Source of the DNA: Steroidobacter agaridevorans
GTDB lineage: Bacteria > Pseudomonadota > Gammaproteobacteria > Steroidobacterales > Steroidobacteraceae
NCBI RefSeq assembly: GCF_009932555.1
Contig: NZ_BLJO01000006.1
Location: forward strand, 281,648 to 345,647
DNA: 64,000 nucleotides
Direction of reading: 5' to 3'
Made by a program: the position numbers and the translations under genes
In this document: positions 55,530-64,000 of the stretch, in pieces
Layout: every line of letters begins with the position of its first letter
Position numbering within the stretch: position 1 is the first letter of the stretch
The notes under the pieces: model-generated
The model's input: the letters and a program-made list of their open reading frames with translations, nothing else
The model's database searches: none
What the model was told of the DNA's origin: nothing

Positions 55530-57319
55530 TCGACGGCTCCTTCGCTGTCCTTGCTGGGCCGGTACACGATCATCATCGGATAGGTCGAGCCGGACGTGAA
55601 CAACGCGCCGAACGTCCCGCGCAGTTGCGCTGGATCTGACACACCTAGGATCAGCATCGGATCCTGCGACTCGGTCAATTGCCGCTGCAACTCATCGGCC
55701 GCGGCGCCGAATCGCAACTCGGTTCGCATTTCGAGACCATGCACAGCCTGCGCTTCGGAGCGAGCATCGAGCAGAGTGCGTACGCCGAACGGACGCTGCG
55801 ACTCGCCACCCGAGCCTTCCGGCAGAATGCCGACGTAAACGGCTTCGGCCGCAACGTGACGTAACAAACTGGCGGCCACGGCGAGCGTCGAACGGCGCGC
55901 CGAATCGTCGGCCCAATGAATAAGCACTCGTTGCGGCGCCGAGGAATGCGCCGGCAGCACCAGCACTTCACCCGCACCGTTTTGCAACAGCCACTGCAAT
56001 TGTTCCGCAGTCTTCTGGCCGGCCGCGATCACCGCCACGCCAGACACGGGCGCGCTCGCCGGCGCATCGCATGCAACCAATGGCGCTTCACTGCGCTTGA
56101 TGATGCGCGTCTTCATCCGACTGGCGAGCTCGACCAGGAACGGATGCTGAGACAGACGCTCGCACGACGCTTCATCCGAGCCGTAAGCGGTGTAGCTGGA
56201 CAGCGGCGTCGGCAGCACGTGAATTCGACGCACACCGATGGCGACCGACTGACCGAGCGCCAGCGGGAACAAGCGCTGTTCGTGCTGAGTGCGAGTGACA
56301 TCCAGCAAGGCTGCCGAGCCGTTGCCGCCATTCGTGTTCGGACTCGCGATGTGAGCATTGGCGGCGCCATCGGCCATGCGCACGCGCATGCGCTCGAAAG
56401 CACCGGTGAAGACCTGCTCTTCGACGATGCCATTCGCGATGAAGTTGGTGCGCAGATTGTCTCGGGTCGGCGCCAGCTCCACTTCTTCGGGACGCAACAC
56501 CGCGACCACTTCCTGCTCGCGTCCGCCTTCCAGCTTCTCGACACGTCGCGCATTCACGGGAGCCGCGCCGAAGCGGATGCCCTGCTCGGTCTGACGAGCC
56601 AGCAACAGATTCGCTGCGCCAAGGAAGGTTGCGACGAAGCGCGTCGCCGGCCGCGCATACAACTCGTCCGGCCTGCCGCTCTCGAGCAAGCGACCGAGAT
56701 TCATCACGCCGATGCGATCGGCCATCGCGAACGCTTCTTCCTGGTCGTGCGTCACCAGCACGGTGGTGATTTTCAGCTCACGCTGCACCTGGCGAATCGT
56801 TCGACGCAGTTCTTCGCGGATCTTGGCGTCCAACGCACCGAAGGGCTCGTCGAGCAACAACACGGGAGGCTTGTGAGCGAGCGCTCGCGCCACCGCGACG
56901 CGTTGCTGTTGACCGCCGGACAATTGCGTCGGCAGTCGATCGTCCATGCCCTCTAGCGCCACCAGACGCAGCAGCTCCTTGCGACGCTCGCGACGCTCGG
57001 CCGCCTTCATGCGCCGGACCTTGAGCGCGAACTCGATGTTCTCGCCGACCGTCATATGACGGAACAGCGCGTAATTCTGGAACACCAGTCCGACGCCCCG
57101 TTGCCGCGCCGACACGTGCGTGACATCGTTGCCGTGCAACGCGATGCGGCCATGATCGACGCCGGTCAAACCCGCGATCGCACGCAACAGGGTGCTCTTG
57201 CCGCTACCGCTCGGGCCGAGCAGGACGTAGAACTCGCCTTCGCCGACTTCCAACGAAACGTCGTTGACGACCGGCGAGCCCTGATACCGTTTGGTGACTT
57301 GATCGAGCGTGATGGACAT
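55526..57319 (-). CDS. cysA: Sulfate ABC transporter ATPase CysA fused to a USP-like domain
   Basis: 597 residues, against about 350-370 for usual CysA. Residues 1-240 are a standard ABC ATPase: Walker A GPSGSGKS (35-42), signature [14 protein letters not shown], Walker [12 protein letters not shown] and the switch His in THDQEEA. A TOBE-like region follows to about 390. From about residue 401 there is an extra C-terminal domain with [31 protein letters not shown] and PMLILGVSD, the strand-helix pattern of the universal stress protein fold. The USP link is by eye. It is the first gene of the operon. Confidence 0.9.
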   Translation of the reverse strand: MSITLDQVTKRYQGSPVVNDVSLEVGEGEFYVLLGPSGSGKSTLLRAIAGLTGVDHGRIALHGNDVTHVSARQRGVGLVFQNYALFRHMTVGENIEFALKVRRMKAAERRERRKELLRLVALEGMDDRLPTQLSGGQQQRVAVARALAHKPPVLLLDEPFGALDAKIREELRRTIRQVQRELKITTVLVTHDQEEAFAMADRIGVMNLGRLLESGRPDELYARPATRFVATFLGAANLLLARQTEQGIRFGAAPVNARRVEKLEGGREQEVVAVLRPEEVELAPTRDNLRTNFIANGIVEEQVFTGAFERMRVRMADGAANAHIASPNTNGGNGSAALLDVTRTQHEQRLFPLALGQSVAIGVRRIHVLPTPLSSYTAYGSDEASCERLSQHPFLVELASRMKTRIIKRSEAPLVACDAPASAPVSGVAVIAAGQKTAEQLQWLLQNGAGEVLVLPAHSSAPQRVLIHWADDSARRSTLAVAASLLRHVAAEAVYVGILPEGSGGESQRPFGVRTLLDARSEAQAVHGLEMRTELRFGAAADELQRQLTESQDPMLILGVSDPAQLRGTFGALFTSGSTYPMMIVYRPSKDSEGAVE

Positions 57320-57367
57320 ACGGGCCGGGAGCTTACCGGCCAGCAGTGATAAGGTCAGTAATCGACG

Positions 57368-57389
57368 GGTTACAAAACGGTTATAACGT
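57368..57389 (+). promoter_or_regulatory. Candidate OmpR-type 11-bp direct repeats before cysA
   Basis: GGTTACAAAAC and GGTTATAACGT are adjacent 11-bp units in the 140-nt spacer between cysA and the HerA-like gene. Reading toward cysA, the box contains TTGTAA, 18 nt before TATCAC, a possible -35/-10 pair. The sequence resembles the box at 49907-49928. Confidence 0.5.
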
Positions 57390-57459
57390 CAGAAGCGAAC
57401 GACGCCGCGTCATCGCTAAAAGTTCTTAGCCGCCGTCCCTGCAACGAGCAATTTTTTCC

Positions 57460-59886
57460 ATGGCGACCGTTCCCTCCTACGAAGCCCTCGGCTCCTTCTA
57501 TCTGGGCCGCGAATACGACGCCGAGCGCGGCACGGATCGCCCCGACTTGCTGCTCTACGACTCGCGCGATCTGACCACTCACGCGGTCTGCGTCGGCATG
57601 ACCGGCAGCGGCAAGACCGGGTTATGCCTGTCGTTGCTCGAGGAAGCGGCCATCGACGGGGTGCCAGCCATCGCCATCGATCCCAAAGGCGACCTCGGCA
57701 ACCTGCTGTTGAGCTTTCCTTCGCTGCAACCCGAGGATTTCGCGCCCTGGATCGATGCCGGCGCCGCGGCCCGGCAAGGCATCAGTCCGGAAGAAGCGGC
57801 CACCAAGACCGCGGAAACCTGGCGCAAGGGTTTGGCGGACTGGGACCAGGACGGCACTCGTATCGCCCGGTTCCGCGAGGCCGTGGATATCGCGATCTAC
57901 ACGCCCGGCAGCGAGGCGGGCCGTCCGCTCTCTGTCTTACAGTCTTTTGCGGCACCGCCCGAAGAGCAGCGCCTGGACGCCGGCGCCTCGCGCGAGCGTG
58001 TCAGTGCGACAGTTGGTGGATTGCTCGGGCTGGCCGGCATCGAGGCCGATCCACTACAGAGTCGCGAGCACATTCTGCTGTCGACCTTGTTCGACCAGGC
58101 CTGGACCGCCGGCCGCGACCTGTCGCTCGCCGCACTGATTCAGGGCATTCAGAAGCCGCCGTTCGACAAGGTCGGCGTGTTCGACCTCGAGACCTTCTAT
58201 CCGGCCAAAGAGCGCATGCAGTTGGCCATGTCGCTCAACAACCTGATCGCCTCACCGAGCTTCGCCGCGTGGATGAAGGGCGAGCCGCTCGATGTGCAGC
58301 GCTTGTTGTTCACGGCCGATGGCAAACCGCGGATCTCAGTGATCTCGATCGCGCATCTCGGCGATGCCGAGCGCATGTTCGTGGTGACGTTGCTGCTGGG
58401 TGAGGTCGTCGCGTGGATGCGCCGCCAGTCGGGCACGTCGAGCTTGCGCGCGATGCTGTACATGGATGAGATCTTCGGATATTTCCCGCCGAGCGCCATG
58501 CCGCCGTCGAAGTTGCCGCTGCTCACATTGATGAAGCAGGCGCGCGCGTTCGGGTTGGGCGTCGTCTTGGCGACGCAGAATCCAGTCGATCTCGATTACA
58601 AAGGTTTGTCAAATGCCGGCACGTGGTTCATCGGACGTTTGCAGACGGAGCGTGACAAGGCGCGAGTGATCGACGGCTTGCTCGGCGCGGCCGGCGAAGG
58701 GTTGGATAAAGCGCAGTTGGAGAAGCTGCTCGCGAATCTGGGCAACCGCGTGTTCTTGATGCGGAACGTGCACGACGCCGCGCCTGTGTTGTTCCGCACG
58801 CGCTGGACCCTGTCCTATCTTCGCGGCCCGCTGACGCTGCAAGAGATAGCGAAGCTGTCGCGTGCGGCGCCCTCGCCCGACGTTCCTTCCTTGACATCGC
58901 CGGCTCCGGCCCGGGCGACGCGACGAGAATTTACCGCTGCTGCTGCGGAAACCAGCCGAGCTTCACAAGGCACTCCGATCTCAGACAAGCCGGTCATCCC
59001 CGCCGGCGTCGACGAGCTCTATCTCGAAACATCGCAGGCCGATGCGACGTACTTGCCTCGCGTTCTCGGCATCGCACGCCTGCACTTCGTCGACAAAGCC
59101 GCCGGCCTCGATGTTTGGGAAACCCGCTCGCTCATCGCCCCCCTGGATGACAGCGAATCCCACGTCGACTGGTCGCAGGCGGACGTCGGCGTCGGTGGCG
59201 ATCTGCAGAAGGAGCTTTCGAATGAGCCGCCGCAGAATGCGCGATACGCCGAGGCGCCAGCTGCGTTGCTGCGTGCTCAGAACTATCGCTCGTGGCAGAA
59301 GGAGCTGGCGACCCATCTGTATTCGAGCTCTACGCTACCGATCTTTCACTGCCCCACCGTCGGCCAATCCGTTGCACCCGGCACGAGCGAAGGCGACTTC
59401 CGCGCCAAACTCAGCCTCGCCCTTCGCGAGAAGCGCGACGCGGAGATCGAGAAGTTGAGAAAGAAATATGCGCCGAAGCTGGCGACGCTACAGGATCAGT
59501 TGCGCCGCGCCGATGAGCGGGTCGAGCGGGAGCGCTCCGATTTGTCACAACACAAGGTGCAGACAGCGATTTCCGTCGGTACGTCTATCCTAGGCGCGCT
59601 GCTCGGCCGCAAAGCCATCAGCGTCGGCAATGCGCAAAGAGTCGGCAGCGCCGCTCGCAGCGCCGGCCGGCTCAGCAAGGAGAGTGGCGACATCGATCGC
59701 GCGGAGGAAAACCGCGAGGTGATTCAGCAGCGGCTCACAGAAATGCAGAGCGAGCTGGAATCGGAAGTGAGCCGACTTCGCAGCGAGCTCGACCCCGCAA
59801 CGGTGACCATCGAGCAAACATCGGTGAAGCCACGCAAGACGGATATCGATGTGCGCACGGTCGCGCTGCTGTGGGTGCCGAACTGA
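57460..59886 (+). CDS. HerA-like ATPase with C-terminal coiled coil
   Basis: 808-residue cytoplasmic ATPase. Walker A is GMTGSGKT (46-53) near the N-terminus, Walker B is LYMDEIFGYF, and the late motif GVVLATQNPVDLDYK is typical of HerA/FtsK-type motors. A ~130-residue coiled coil and Gly/Ala-rich segment sits near the C-terminus (about 630-770). This family is annotated as HerA-like or DUF87 proteins, and its role is unproven. It is not adjacent to a nuclease gene, so a HerA-NurA defence pair is not supported. The gene stands alone and divergent from cysA. Confidence 0.82.
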   Translation: MATVPSYEALGSFYLGREYDAERGTDRPDLLLYDSRDLTTHAVCVGMTGSGKTGLCLSLLEEAAIDGVPAIAIDPKGDLGNLLLSFPSLQPEDFAPWIDAGAAARQGISPEEAATKTAETWRKGLADWDQDGTRIARFREAVDIAIYTPGSEAGRPLSVLQSFAAPPEEQRLDAGASRERVSATVGGLLGLAGIEADPLQSREHILLSTLFDQAWTAGRDLSLAALIQGIQKPPFDKVGVFDLETFYPAKERMQLAMSLNNLIASPSFAAWMKGEPLDVQRLLFTADGKPRISVISIAHLGDAERMFVVTLLLGEVVAWMRRQSGTSSLRAMLYMDEIFGYFPPSAMPPSKLPLLTLMKQARAFGLGVVLATQNPVDLDYKGLSNAGTWFIGRLQTERDKARVIDGLLGAAGEGLDKAQLEKLLANLGNRVFLMRNVHDAAPVLFRTRWTLSYLRGPLTLQEIAKLSRAAPSPDVPSLTSPAPARATRREFTAAAAETSRASQGTPISDKPVIPAGVDELYLETSQADATYLPRVLGIARLHFVDKAAGLDVWETRSLIAPLDDSESHVDWSQADVGVGGDLQKELSNEPPQNARYAEAPAALLRAQNYRSWQKELATHLYSSSTLPIFHCPTVGQSVAPGTSEGDFRAKLSLALREKRDAEIEKLRKKYAPKLATLQDQLRRADERVERERSDLSQHKVQTAISVGTSILGALLGRKAISVGNAQRVGSAARSAGRLSKESGDIDRAEENREVIQQRLTEMQSELESEVSRLRSELDPATVTIEQTSVKPRKTDIDVRTVALLWVPN

Positions 59887-59963
59887 ACGTGATGCGAGGA
59901 GCGCAATGCGCTCCGGCGGGCGCCCGGTGCCGGGAGGAGACACCCCCTTCCCGGCAGACGCTA
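59887..59963. repeat. Second copy of the REP-like element
   Basis: Starting just after the HerA-like stop, this is the reverse complement of about 36571-36632, with only a few mismatches by eye over about 66 bp (sharing GAGGAGCGCAATGCGCTCCG and GGGCGCCCGGTGCCGGGAGG). It has its own 8-bp inverted repeat (TGCCGGGA/TCCCGGCA). The second arm seen at 36682 is absent. Confidence 0.8.
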
Positions 59964-59982
59964 CCCACTGCTCGTGACTGAC

Positions 59983-60453
59983 CTACTGCATCCGATAAGT
60001 CTCGAACGCCTCAATCGGCACCGCCTTCAAAATCACATCCGGCCCCTGTCGCAGAATATCTTTCGAGATCTCCCCCGCCAGCATCGACTGGGTCGGGCTG
60101 GACAACGACTGGCGCAACAGGCCGAGCATTTTCGGCCCCGCCATCAACACCAATCGATCGAACTCGTTCCGCGCCCGGTCTGTCTCGATCTTTCGCGCCA
60201 CTTCCTTGGCAAACAAAGTCAACTCATGCAGTACAGTGCTCTTCTCACCCGTCACGCCATGATGATGACCTTCCGTGCCGCCGACGCCCGTGCCGCCGAA
60301 GCGTCGGCCCGGACGGTCGGTTTCCATTTCAATGTCTCTTTTTCCGGTCCTCTCATTGCGTAGCGAAGCTCGCTCGGTCAACGGCGATCTGGGGGTCACG
60401 GCGTCGTAAAAGCTCGCCTGACGTTCATCGGCCACGACAATGCGTACATTCAT
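59983..60453 (-). CDS. Host-attachment-type (baeRF family) protein
   Basis: 156-residue protein of the family first named for attachment to host cells in Agrobacterium, now placed in the eRF1-like baeRF clan. It opens VRIVVADERQASFYDA and has a Gly/His-rich loop, then LVLMAGPKMLGLLRQ and LAGEISKDILRQ. Its molecular function is not established. ATG 60453 matches the family length. Confidence 0.86.
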   Translation of the reverse strand: MNVRIVVADERQASFYDAVTPRSPLTERASLRNERTGKRDIEMETDRPGRRFGGTGVGGTEGHHHGVTGEKSTVLHELTLFAKEVARKIETDRARNEFDRLVLMAGPKMLGLLRQSLSSPTQSMLAGEISKDILRQGPDVILKAVPIEAFETYRMQ

Positions 60454-60557
60454 GACTGCTCCCTTTGCAACAGACAAACAGCAAAAAGTCTCCTCCGCCC
60501 ACCGGCGGAGGAGACTACGACAACACAAGACAGAGGATGACTGCGACATTCGTCCGA

Positions 60558-61367
60558 CTAGTTCACGTCGGAAGCCACCTGCGATTTATTGTCCGTAAAG
60601 ATCATTTCGACGCGACGGTTACGCTGGCGGCCGCCGGCGTCGGCGTTGCTGGCGATCGGAAACGCCATACCCTTGCCCACGGCGGTGATCTGATTCGCGC
60701 CCACGCCGCGTTCCAACAATGCCGTCTGCACGGCTGCTGCGCGACGCTCCGACAACGCCTGGTTGAACTCCTCGGAGCCGGTGCTATCGGTATGACCTTC
60801 GATCATCACTTTCCGATCCGGCGATTCCTTCAATACATTGGCGAGCCGATCGACCGTGCCATAAGCACCCGGCTTCAGCGTGGCTTTGCCCGTATCGAAC
60901 AACACATCACCTAACGTGAGCACCATGCCTCGATCGGTCTTACGTGCACGCATGTCGGCAAGCTCCTGCTCCAGCGTGCTGGCGCGCCGTTCGGCAGCCC
61001 GCGCCTGCGCTTCACGCGCCTCCGCTAAAACAGACTGACGCTCGGCGGTGCCCTTCTCGATCTCCTCGCGCGCCTGCGCCGCCAGGATCTTCTCGTTGGC
61101 GATCTGAGCGTTGCGTGCCGCCACTTGCGCTTCATATTCGATGTCGCCGAGCTTGCCGCCCTCATCGGCCATCTTATTGGCACGATCCAGCGCTTTGCGT
61201 GCTTCAGAAACGTTGCTCGCAGCAATGCCCGCTCGCGGCGAAGCTTCCACCTGCGGCACGACCGCGCGCGCTACTTCCAAATCTTCGATGCGTTCCGGCG
61301 TCGAGCTGCACGCGGCCAGCAGACCTGCGAGAGCAGCGGTCAACAACACTTGGTATGAACGGTTCAT
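60558..61367 (-). CDS. DUF4398 and OmpA-domain lipoprotein
   Basis: 269-residue lipoprotein with lipobox LLAAC, an Ala/Glu-rich DUF4398-like helical region (about 30-150) and a C-terminal OmpA-like peptidoglycan-binding domain with FDTGKATLKPGA, IEGHTDSTGSEEFN and RRVEMIF. It should tie the outer membrane to peptidoglycan. It shares an operon-like arrangement with the smaller DUF4398 lipoprotein upstream at 61404 (36-nt gap). Confidence 0.89.
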   Translation of the reverse strand: MNRSYQVLLTAALAGLLAACSSTPERIEDLEVARAVVPQVEASPRAGIAASNVSEARKALDRANKMADEGGKLGDIEYEAQVAARNAQIANEKILAAQAREEIEKGTAERQSVLAEAREAQARAAERRASTLEQELADMRARKTDRGMVLTLGDVLFDTGKATLKPGAYGTVDRLANVLKESPDRKVMIEGHTDSTGSEEFNQALSERRAAAVQTALLERGVGANQITAVGKGMAFPIASNADAGGRQRNRRVEMIFTDNKSQVASDVN

Positions 61368-61403
61368 AATCCTTCTCCGGTGGTTGAAGTCTGCTGTCCA
61401 CCA

Positions 61404-61799
61404 TTACTGATCGCTGGCCACAGCGCCGCGGGAAATTTCCTGCCGCAATTGTTGAATGCTCGCCGTCAACTCGTCGGCTGCCCTACGGGCCGCCGCGCTT
61501 TGTGACTTCGACATGGCTAGTTCCGAATCGAGTTGCGCCAGTTGCGCATAACGTTCGGCCTTGGTGCTTTCCTTATTGTTCAGAGCAGCCTTGGCCTGCT
61601 CTAGATTGTCCTTGGCACGCTGCAGCTCGAGGGCGCCGGCTTCGGAGCGGCCCACCGCCTGCTGCGCCTGTTGAAAGGACGTTTCGCTGCGAGCGACGCG
61701 TTCCCTGGTCACATCGGAAACACTGCTGCAACCCACGAGCACGCCGGCAGCAAGCACGCCGGCGATCGGCAGTCCGGCCCGGAAATTCGGGGTTCTCAT
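61404..61799 (-). CDS. DUF4398 lipoprotein
   Basis: 131-residue predicted lipoprotein (lipobox VLVGC) with a DUF4398 helical domain: RVARSETSFQQAQQAV, then ALELQRAKDNLEQAKAAL. It resembles the N-terminal part of the next gene's product, so the two may form a complex or have arisen by duplication. ATG 61799 starts the signal sequence. A longer frame to 62045 crosses unrelated sequence. Confidence 0.85.
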   Translation of the reverse strand: MRTPNFRAGLPIAGVLAAGVLVGCSSVSDVTRERVARSETSFQQAQQAVGRSEAGALELQRAKDNLEQAKAALNNKESTKAERYAQLAQLDSELAMSKSQSAAARRAADELTASIQQLRQEISRGAVASDQ

Positions 61800-61974
61800 A
61801 TTGCCTCCACGGGTATGCGTTGGATTCAGTGGTCCGAAAACGCGCCATTCGTCAGCGTGGTTCCGCGCCCCCGGGACCACTATTTTTTTCGTGTCAAGTG
61901 TGCGGTGGAGCGCGACGTTGTTGCAGTCCGCAGGCAGACGCCCGACACTGCCTCTTACCGAAACGGAGCAGTGC

Positions 61975-63258
61975 ATGTACGCAGCGGTTTGGAATTCAGC
62001 TCTTGGGTCGATCTCGCGCCTGGCCTTGGCGGGCTTGCTCGTCACCCTTGCAGCCTGCGGCAGGCCTGTAGATGAACCACAGACAGGCCGCTATCGCGCG
62101 ACGCTCACGCTGCCCGGCGGCGAAGCGCCGTTCGGCCTGGAGATCGGCAAAGAAAACGATCGCTTCGTTTTGTACTTAGAGAATGCGGCCGAACGCACCC
62201 GCGTCGACAACGTGAAGCTCACCGATGGCGAGCTGACCGCCGTGTTTCCTGGATATGAGAATTCCCTGCAGGCACGCATGTATCGCGACCGGCTGGAGGG
62301 CAGCGTCACGCTCATCAAGGACCGGAGCAAGGAACAAGTGATTCCTTTCCACGCCCGGCTCCAGGACCAAAGCGCAGCATATCGTTTCTATAAAGAGCCG
62401 CTGACCGATAACGCCGACCTCGCCGGCCGCTGGGAAATGACATTGACCAGCGACGGCAAGAGCAGCCCCGCGGTCGCGATCTTCGAGCAACAACACGATC
62501 GCATCACCGGCACGGTGATGACGACGACGGGCGATCACCGCTTCCTGGAAGGCCAGGTGCATGGCGAGCAGGCACAGCTGTCGACCTTCGCCGGCGGCCT
62601 TGCGTATCTGTACAAGGTGAAAGTGAATGGGCACGGCGAGCTCGAGGGCGAGATGTGGCAGGGCCTGGCGTCGCACTCGACGGTAAAGGCCCGACGCAAC
62701 GACGACGCCACGCTCGAAGGCAAGGGACCGGACACGCAGCTGAAGGACGAGAAATCGCGCTTCGACTTCACCTTCCGCGATCTGGAGGGTAACGAAGTGT
62801 CGCTCCACGACGAGAAGTTTCGAAACAAGGTGGTCGTGGTGACGCTGGGCGGCAGCTGGTGCCCGAATTGTCACGACGAAGCCGTGTTCCTGGTGCCGTT
62901 CTACAAAGAGTATCGACCCAAGGGCGTGGAGATCGTCGCGCTGATGTTCGAGCGCCACGGCGAGTTCGATCGCGCCGCGCAGGCCGTCCGAGGCTACCGC
63001 AAGGATCTGGGTATTGAGTTCACGACGTTGATCGCCGGCGTGTCCGACACCGACGAAGCCAGCAAGGCGCTACCTACGCTGACCGGGATCTATGGTTATC
63101 CCACCACGATTGTTGTGGACCGGGCCGGTACGGTGCGCGACATTCATGTCGGATTCTCCGGGCCCGCCACGGGCAAACACTACGAGGAATACGTCGCCGA
63201 GTTTCGCGGCCTGATCGATCAGCTGCTGGCGGAGCCTGTACCAGCAACGTCGGGCTAG
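61975..63258 (+). CDS. Thioredoxin-like (TlpA-type) lipoprotein
   Basis: 427-residue lipoprotein (lipobox LAAC at Cys28) with an N-terminal beta-rich domain (about 35-250) and a C-terminal TlpA/AhpC-type thioredoxin fold. The active site is SWCPNCH, Cys296 and Cys299, with the cis-proline in GYPTT. Such proteins reduce periplasmic substrates such as cytochrome c precursors. GGAG precedes the ATG at 61975. It converges on and overlaps by 4 nt a PQQ dehydrogenase gene. Confidence 0.87.
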   Translation: MYAAVWNSALGSISRLALAGLLVTLAACGRPVDEPQTGRYRATLTLPGGEAPFGLEIGKENDRFVLYLENAAERTRVDNVKLTDGELTAVFPGYENSLQARMYRDRLEGSVTLIKDRSKEQVIPFHARLQDQSAAYRFYKEPLTDNADLAGRWEMTLTSDGKSSPAVAIFEQQHDRITGTVMTTTGDHRFLEGQVHGEQAQLSTFAGGLAYLYKVKVNGHGELEGEMWQGLASHSTVKARRNDDATLEGKGPDTQLKDEKSRFDFTFRDLEGNEVSLHDEKFRNKVVVVTLGGSWCPNCHDEAVFLVPFYKEYRPKGVEIVALMFERHGEFDRAAQAVRGYRKDLGIEFTTLIAGVSDTDEASKALPTLTGIYGYPTTIVVDRAGTVRDIHVGFSGPATGKHYEEYVAEFRGLIDQLLAEPVPATSG

Positions 63259-64000
63259 CGCTTGGCGCTAGCCTCGTACGCCTTGTCGATCAGATAGGCG
63301 TGAATCGCGTGCGCGTCGGCTTCGCTGATCTCATTCGAGAAGCCCGCCATGCCGCGACCGGCCATCGCACCGCGTAGGACGATCTCGTCGAAGATGGCAT
63401 GCTTGCCAGGCGTCAGTCGCAATAGATTCGGATAACCGCCGGGTTCGTCGCTGAGCGAGTGACACACGCCGCAATGCTGTCCAAACAACAGCGCGCCACG
63501 GTCTAACGTCGCCGCATCGGCGTGCATGCGCGCAGGCAACGGCGGAATGTTTGCATCCCAATCTTTCTCCGGCGGCACCGGCACCTTGCCGCCACCCAGC
63601 TTGAAGGCGACGATGCGGCCGGTATTTCCATACTTGCGCGCAGCTGAGCCTTCCAGAAATTCATCGAGCTGCGCGCCGCCGTAACCCGCAAGAACCGCGA
63701 TGAACTGCTCGCCGTCGACGGCATAAGTCGCAGGCGCGGCCATGATGCTCGTGCCGACGAACACTTCCGCCGCAAGCTTGCCGGTGTCGGCCGTGTACGC
63801 TTTCAAATATCCGTCCGTGGTGCCTTGAAACACGAGGTTGCCCGCGGTCGCCAGCAACCCACCGTTGTAGAACCATGGATAATCGACGCGCCAGACTTCA
63901 CGCTGCGCGATCGGGTCCCATGCCTTCAACGCGCCCTTGCGCGTCATTTCGGCGCCATCGCGAACTTGCGCCACGTACGCCGCAGTGAAGTCGCGGCCGG
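63255..64000 (-). CDS. PQQ-dependent dehydrogenase, C-terminal cytochrome c part
   Basis: Partial gene; its 5' end lies beyond the window. Visible are the last beta-propeller blades (WDPIAQREVWRVDYPWFYNG and TDGYLKAYTADTGKL), the C-terminal cytochrome c domain with haem motif CGVCH and a possible Met ligand in RGMAGF. This is a quinohemoprotein alcohol dehydrogenase type, oxidising alcohols in the periplasm and passing electrons to cytochromes. The specific alcohol cannot be told from this part. Confidence 0.9.
   Translation of the reverse strand, partial: GRDFTAAYVAQVRDGAEMTRKGALKAWDPIAQREVWRVDYPWFYNGGLLATAGNLVFQGTTDGYLKAYTADTGKLAAEVFVGTSIMAAPATYAVDGEQFIAVLAGYGGAQLDEFLEGSAARKYGNTGRIVAFKLGGGKVPVPPEKDWDANIPPLPARMHADAATLDRGALLFGQHCGVCHSLSDEPGGYPNLLRLTPGKHAIFDEIVLRGAMAGRGMAGFSNEISEADAHAIHAYLIDKAYEASAKR

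Overview
The window is GC-rich, densely packed bacterial chromosome with housekeeping synteny typical of Gammaproteobacteria. An AlgZ/AlgR-like two-component pair lies near hemCDXY, and dapF-DUF484-xerC, hslVU and ubiE-ubiJ-ubiB follow. The mix suggests the Xanthomonadales/Nevskiales/Steroidobacter side of the class; that placement is inference from gene content, not from a marker gene. I saw no rRNA, tRNA, CRISPR array, prophage or intact insertion sequence.

Layout. 1-2.4 kb: end of an ammonium transporter, a GlnK-type PII protein, a DUF4124 protein and a beta-hydroxyacid dehydrogenase. 2.4-11.7 kb: algZ/algR-like kinase and regulator, a reverse-strand membrane-stress trio (DUF883, YqjE, YqjK types), an AI-2E-family permease, then hemC-hemD-hemX-hemY and a ferredoxin-reductase-type flavoprotein. 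11.7-23.8 kb: epimerases, a GbsR-type regulator, an orphan ParA, dapF-DUF484-xerC, hslVU, DUF971, ubiE-ubiJ-ubiB and dedA. 23.8-27 kb: panD, a LOG-family protein, a GGDEF/EAL protein and a small Cys-containing protein.

27.0-33.9 kb: a complete reverse-strand tryptophan operon, trpEGDCFBA. A promoter, a 25-residue leader peptide with three consecutive Trp codons and a classic attenuator precede it. This is the best regulatory find in the window.

34-47.1 kb: a phosphate-type porin next to a sulfate-binding protein, a hypothetical protein, an ABC exporter, a DMT permease, a TerB-like protein, a DUF4168 protein, a DODA-type dioxygenase, and an mprF(lpiA)-acvB pair for aminoacyl-phosphatidylglycerol metabolism. 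47.1-47.7 kb is a gene-poor gap holding a truncated XRE regulator and a strong hairpin.

47.7-57.3 kb: a sulfate-type ABC transporter (cysA-sbp-cysT-cysW) in one tightly overlapped operon with a sensor kinase and an OmpR-type regulator. Beyond it is a second operon with a paralogous regulator and a FAD/NAD oxidoreductase. The CysA ATPase carries a C-terminal domain of about 200 residues resembling a universal stress protein. Similar 11-bp direct repeats, of the spacing used by OmpR/PhoB-type regulators, precede both operons. Together these suggest a sulfate (or other oxyanion) sensing and uptake regulon outside the usual CysB scheme. This is inference and is the most interesting candidate system here.

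57.4-64 kb: a large HerA-like ATPase, a host-attachment-type protein, two DUF4398-type lipoproteins (one with an OmpA domain), a thioredoxin-like lipoprotein, and the C-terminal part of a PQQ-dependent dehydrogenase with a cytochrome c domain. Two dispersed-repeat families were also found: a REP/BIME-like element at 36.6 kb and 59.9 kb, and a three-unit repeat between ubiB and dedA.
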